Source: Ichthyophthirius multifiliis
Lineage: Eukaryota > Ciliophora > Oligohymenophorea > Hymenostomatida
Assembly: GCF_000220395.1 (NCBI RefSeq)
Contig: NW_004087501.1
Coordinates: 1 to 64,000, forward strand
Length of the DNA stretch: 64,000 nucleotides
Direction: 5' to 3'
In this document: piece by piece, positions 61,066 to 64,000 of the stretch
How positions within the stretch are numbered: the stretch's first letter is position 1
How the letters are laid out: the number at the start of each line of letters is the position of its first letter
The notes under the pieces: model-generated
Told to the model about the DNA's origin: nothing
Databases searched by the model: none
The model's input: the letters and a program-made list of their open reading frames with translations, nothing else
Position numbers and translations under genes: made by a program

Positions 61066-63002
61066 TCATCAAATTCTTCTATATTATATTATTCATAACT
61101 ATAAATTTCATTTTAATTAGTATTTTCTATAATCTAATTTCTATTTTCAATATTATTATCTAAATCATTATTTTAATTATCTTCATTCTTAATACTTTTA
61201 TGTGAAAAGTAACTTTTTAAACTTTTTGTAGATTTTAGTAAGCTTTTGCATTAATAAAGAGATTTAATCATACAGTTACTTTAAAGATTTATCATAGTAC
61301 TCATATTAATATCCGAAAATTAAGAATTTTATTAACTAGTTATACTTTTATTAGAATCTTCTTCTATCTTAAATAAATTTATATATATTTTTTGTTTAAA
61401 TAATTTTAATTTTTTTCTATATTTTTTTGTTACTTAATATTTACTTTATTATGTTTAAAAAGAATTTATTGATTTTTAACTTTTAGTAGGAATTTTGGAA
61501 GTTATTTTTCTCATCCATCTAGACATCAAAACATCTTTACAAGAATATCTTTTTTTAGGATCATATTCAAGCATTTTCTTTATTAAAAATTTACAATCAT
61601 CACTTATTTTATTCCATATGGAAGATTCAAACGAAATCTTACATCTCCTATTATTCTCTAGTACTTCTTTATATAATTTTCCTTTAAAAGGAGACTAACC
61701 AGAAACCAAACAATATAAAATTACTCCAAGACTAAATACATCACCTTTTTCTGTATATGGGAGGTTTTTGAATAACTCAGGGGGTAAAAAACCTGGTGTA
61801 CCGGCTTTACTGTCTAGTTTTTAATAGTTTATATTTTATGCAAAACCGAAGTCTATTACTTTTAAATCTAATTATGCTTTATTTATAAATATAATGTTTT
61901 CAAGTTTAATATCTCTATGGACTATTTTTTTTCTTTATATATGTATTTTTTTCTATTTTCTATTGTTTTATTTTTGTTTACTTATGTAAATAATATATTC
62001 CTCTGGTTATATTATACATTAATTATATTGCTATTTCTTCGGTGAATCTTTTTTATAATTTCAAACGAGCATATAACTCGCCTCCGCTTAAATATTCCAT
62101 TATATATACTAATTGGTTTGGGTCTTAATAAATTTCTATTGATTTTAAAATGTTTTTATGCTTACATTATTATAGTATTTAATGTTCCTTTACTAACATT
62201 TACTTTTTTTATTTTATTTTTGTTAAATAGACAAAAAAAGAAAAAAAAATATTTTACAAAAAACTTTTCTTTGGAATTATTTTAAATAAGTTTGTCTTTT
62301 TTAATTATTTTTGCAGCAAAAACTTACTAGTCTGATATTCTAATGACTTTATAAACATCTTTTTTTGTTTTGTTTTTTTTTTTTTTTTAAAAAAAAAGTA
62401 ATAATTGTTAATATAAAAAAATAAAAATACTAACTTGCAAAAGATCCTGAACCTAAAATTTCTTATAATTTGTAATTATCGAAAAAGTGTTAAAGAATAC
62501 ATTTATTTCTTATTATATTGTAAAATTTTTCAATTTATTATTAGTTTTTTGAAAATATTTTCCTTATTTAGTTGTCTTTGTAAAATTCTACTTAATGAAT
62601 ATCTCCCATTGTACTTTTTACAATTTTATTTAAGAGTAGAATTTCAGAATTAAGGATAATATATCCCTTAAATGTAGATTTGTTCTTATAATATGCTAAG
62701 TAATTATTAACTATTTCGTATTAATAAGTTTTGTATTATTGTCTTTTTTTTCCTATTCGATTAAATTCAAATTTATACACTTAATAATTAGATTCTTCTT
62801 AATTATTTACTTCTAAAGACGCAAAACTATCAAAATCTTCGTCTATATTTAATTTTGTTTCTTACTATTTTACAAAATCTTCTAATTTTATTTATATATC
62901 GTTTTTTAACCAAAAATTAGAAGGTACATTTGTTTTTTTTCGGCCGTAAATAGGCCAATATTTATTTAATTCATCTTATTAATTTTATTCATATTAAATC
63001 AT
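61066..63002 (-). CDS. Protein kinase with N-terminal PH domain
   Basis: Start [20 protein letters not shown]. Residues about 75-190 form a PH domain: [54 protein letters not shown]. The kinase domain follows across introns: [11 protein letters not shown] joined to [92 protein letters not shown] and [28 protein letters not shown] and [20 protein letters not shown] follow. All catalytic residues (VAIK Lys, RD, DFG) are visible. The CAMK/AGC-like features fit the many ciliate PH-kinases presumed to respond to phosphoinositides. The C-terminal tail is S/N-rich; the exact stop is uncertain, with TGA near 61066-61071 the likeliest. Confidence 0.82.
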
Positions 63003-64000
63003 GTTATATTCAAATATTAACAAAAAATAAACTAAGTATTTTTATATAATATTTTATTCTTTTTAGTCTATAAAAAATAAATTAAATCAATATATTTTTT
63101 TATTATTTATCCAATTTAAAGTGTATAATTAGAGTTTTTTTTTTTTTTTATAAAAAATTAAAATCAATATTAGATTTAAATATTGAAATTTCTAAATAAA
63201 TAAGAATATTTTTTTTTTATATTTTTTTTTTTTTGTTTTAAACAAAAAAAAAATTTAATTTAATTTTTTATAATAAATAAAAATTTTTTATTTATAAAAA
63301 TAAATAAAAGAATTTTTTTTTTTCGTTTAAAAAAAATAAATAATTAAATGTGTAAAATCGAAATTATTAAATATAGACAGAAACGAATATAAAAAATATA
63401 AATTAACATAAATAAAATATATTATAATTTATAAATAAATAATTTTATATATCTATTATTATTCATATTTTAAATAAATTAAAAACACATTATTACAGAA
63501 TCTCTAAATATATAATATTAAAAATAAATAATGAATCTAATAAAATTATTAAAATAAATATAAAAAGTCTTTTTTTAAAAAAAAACAAAAACTCGAAAAA
63601 ATATTCTTAATATTTAAAAAAAAAAAAATTGAAAAAAAATTATTTAAAAACTAAAATGTTTTCAATTAAAACATAATCTAAATAATCTTTTATAATTAAA
63701 AAAATTCCAAAATAATTTTTTATGAAAAACAAATACTTTTCTTAATATATAATTTTTAATATATATAAAAAAAAAGAAAAGGTTTTTTATTATGATTTTC
63801 TATATTTGAATTAATAAATTGAAAAAAAATATTTTTTAAAGAGAAAAAAAATTAAAATCAAACTCAAATTGTAAAAACAAATAAATAAGAGTAAATAAAA
63901 AAAATAAGAATTAGAAAAATTAATATTCTATAATAGAGAGGAAAAATAATAAAACTAAAAATAAATTATCCAAAAAAAAGAAACTTTAGTAAGAAAATTA
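63003..64000. other. Upstream spacer to window end
   Basis: No gene recognised. A+T-rich with many homopolymers. It presumably holds the promoter of the PH-kinase. Confidence 0.4.

Noticed and set aside
1-64000. Telomere, rRNA, tRNA, CRISPR or transposase
   Set aside because: No (GGGGTT)n/(CCCCAA)n ends, no GC-rich rRNA or tRNA blocks, no spaced repeats, and no DDE or reverse-transcriptase motifs were seen.

Overview
The window is ciliate nuclear DNA and has to be read with TAA and TAG as glutamine and TGA as the only stop. Under the standard code almost nothing long stays open. Under the ciliate code about 25 long genes appear, several with unmistakable families (CKS1, BUD23, methionine aminopeptidase, DnaJ, HSF, TBC, protein kinases). 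The sequence is extremely A+T-rich (roughly 85% by eye). Introns are short GT...AG and mostly about 25-115 nt, and proteins are rich in Q, N and K. This fits an oligohymenophorean macronuclear genome of the Ichthyophthirius/Tetrahymena type. That taxon call is inference.

Layout. 0.3-9.1 kb: heat-shock factor (-), cysteine-rich secreted or surface protein (+), DnaJ (-), membrane protein (+), histidine phosphatase (-). 9.8-14.4 kb: a membrane histidine-kinase-like protein and an N/Q/K-rich protein (both +). 14.5-16.6 kb: gene-poor, with a 7-bp satellite. 16.6-24.4 kb: methionine aminopeptidase (-), four-TM protein (+), BUD23 rRNA methyltransferase (+), Q-rich protein (+), TBC Rab-GAP (-), zinc-finger protein (+). 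24.55-24.83 kb: assembly gap. 26.3-36.6 kb: PDK1-like kinase (+), then five minus-strand genes: a coiled-coil protein, a hypothetical protein, a CIMIP2/FAM166-like axonemal protein, CKS1 and a large Q/N-rich protein. 37.6-47.2 kb: a PreP-like M16C protein that has lost its zinc site, a MAK/ICK-type kinase, an XRCC2-like RecA-fold protein and PYM (all -). 47.3-54.5 kb: exocyst Sec10-like (+), FtsJ methyltransferase (-), coiled-coil protein (-). 56.2-63.0 kb: type I membrane protein (+), dsRNA-binding-like protein (+), PH-domain kinase (-).

The genes do not form an operon or an obvious single pathway. Themes are cilium and cell cycle (MAK/ICK kinase, CIMIP2-like, CKS1, coiled-coils), ribosome and RNA (BUD23, FtsJ, PYM, dsRBD-like), trafficking (TBC, Sec10) and proteostasis (HSF, DnaJ, MetAP, PreP-like). 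No tRNA, rRNA, CRISPR array or transposon was recognised.

Most features of interest are active-site losses (PreP-like protein, histidine-kinase-like protein, XRCC2-like P-loop), a possible short eliminated sequence in the cysteine-rich gene, and recurrent one-base frame breaks at A/T homopolymers. Those breaks look like assembly errors until shown otherwise.
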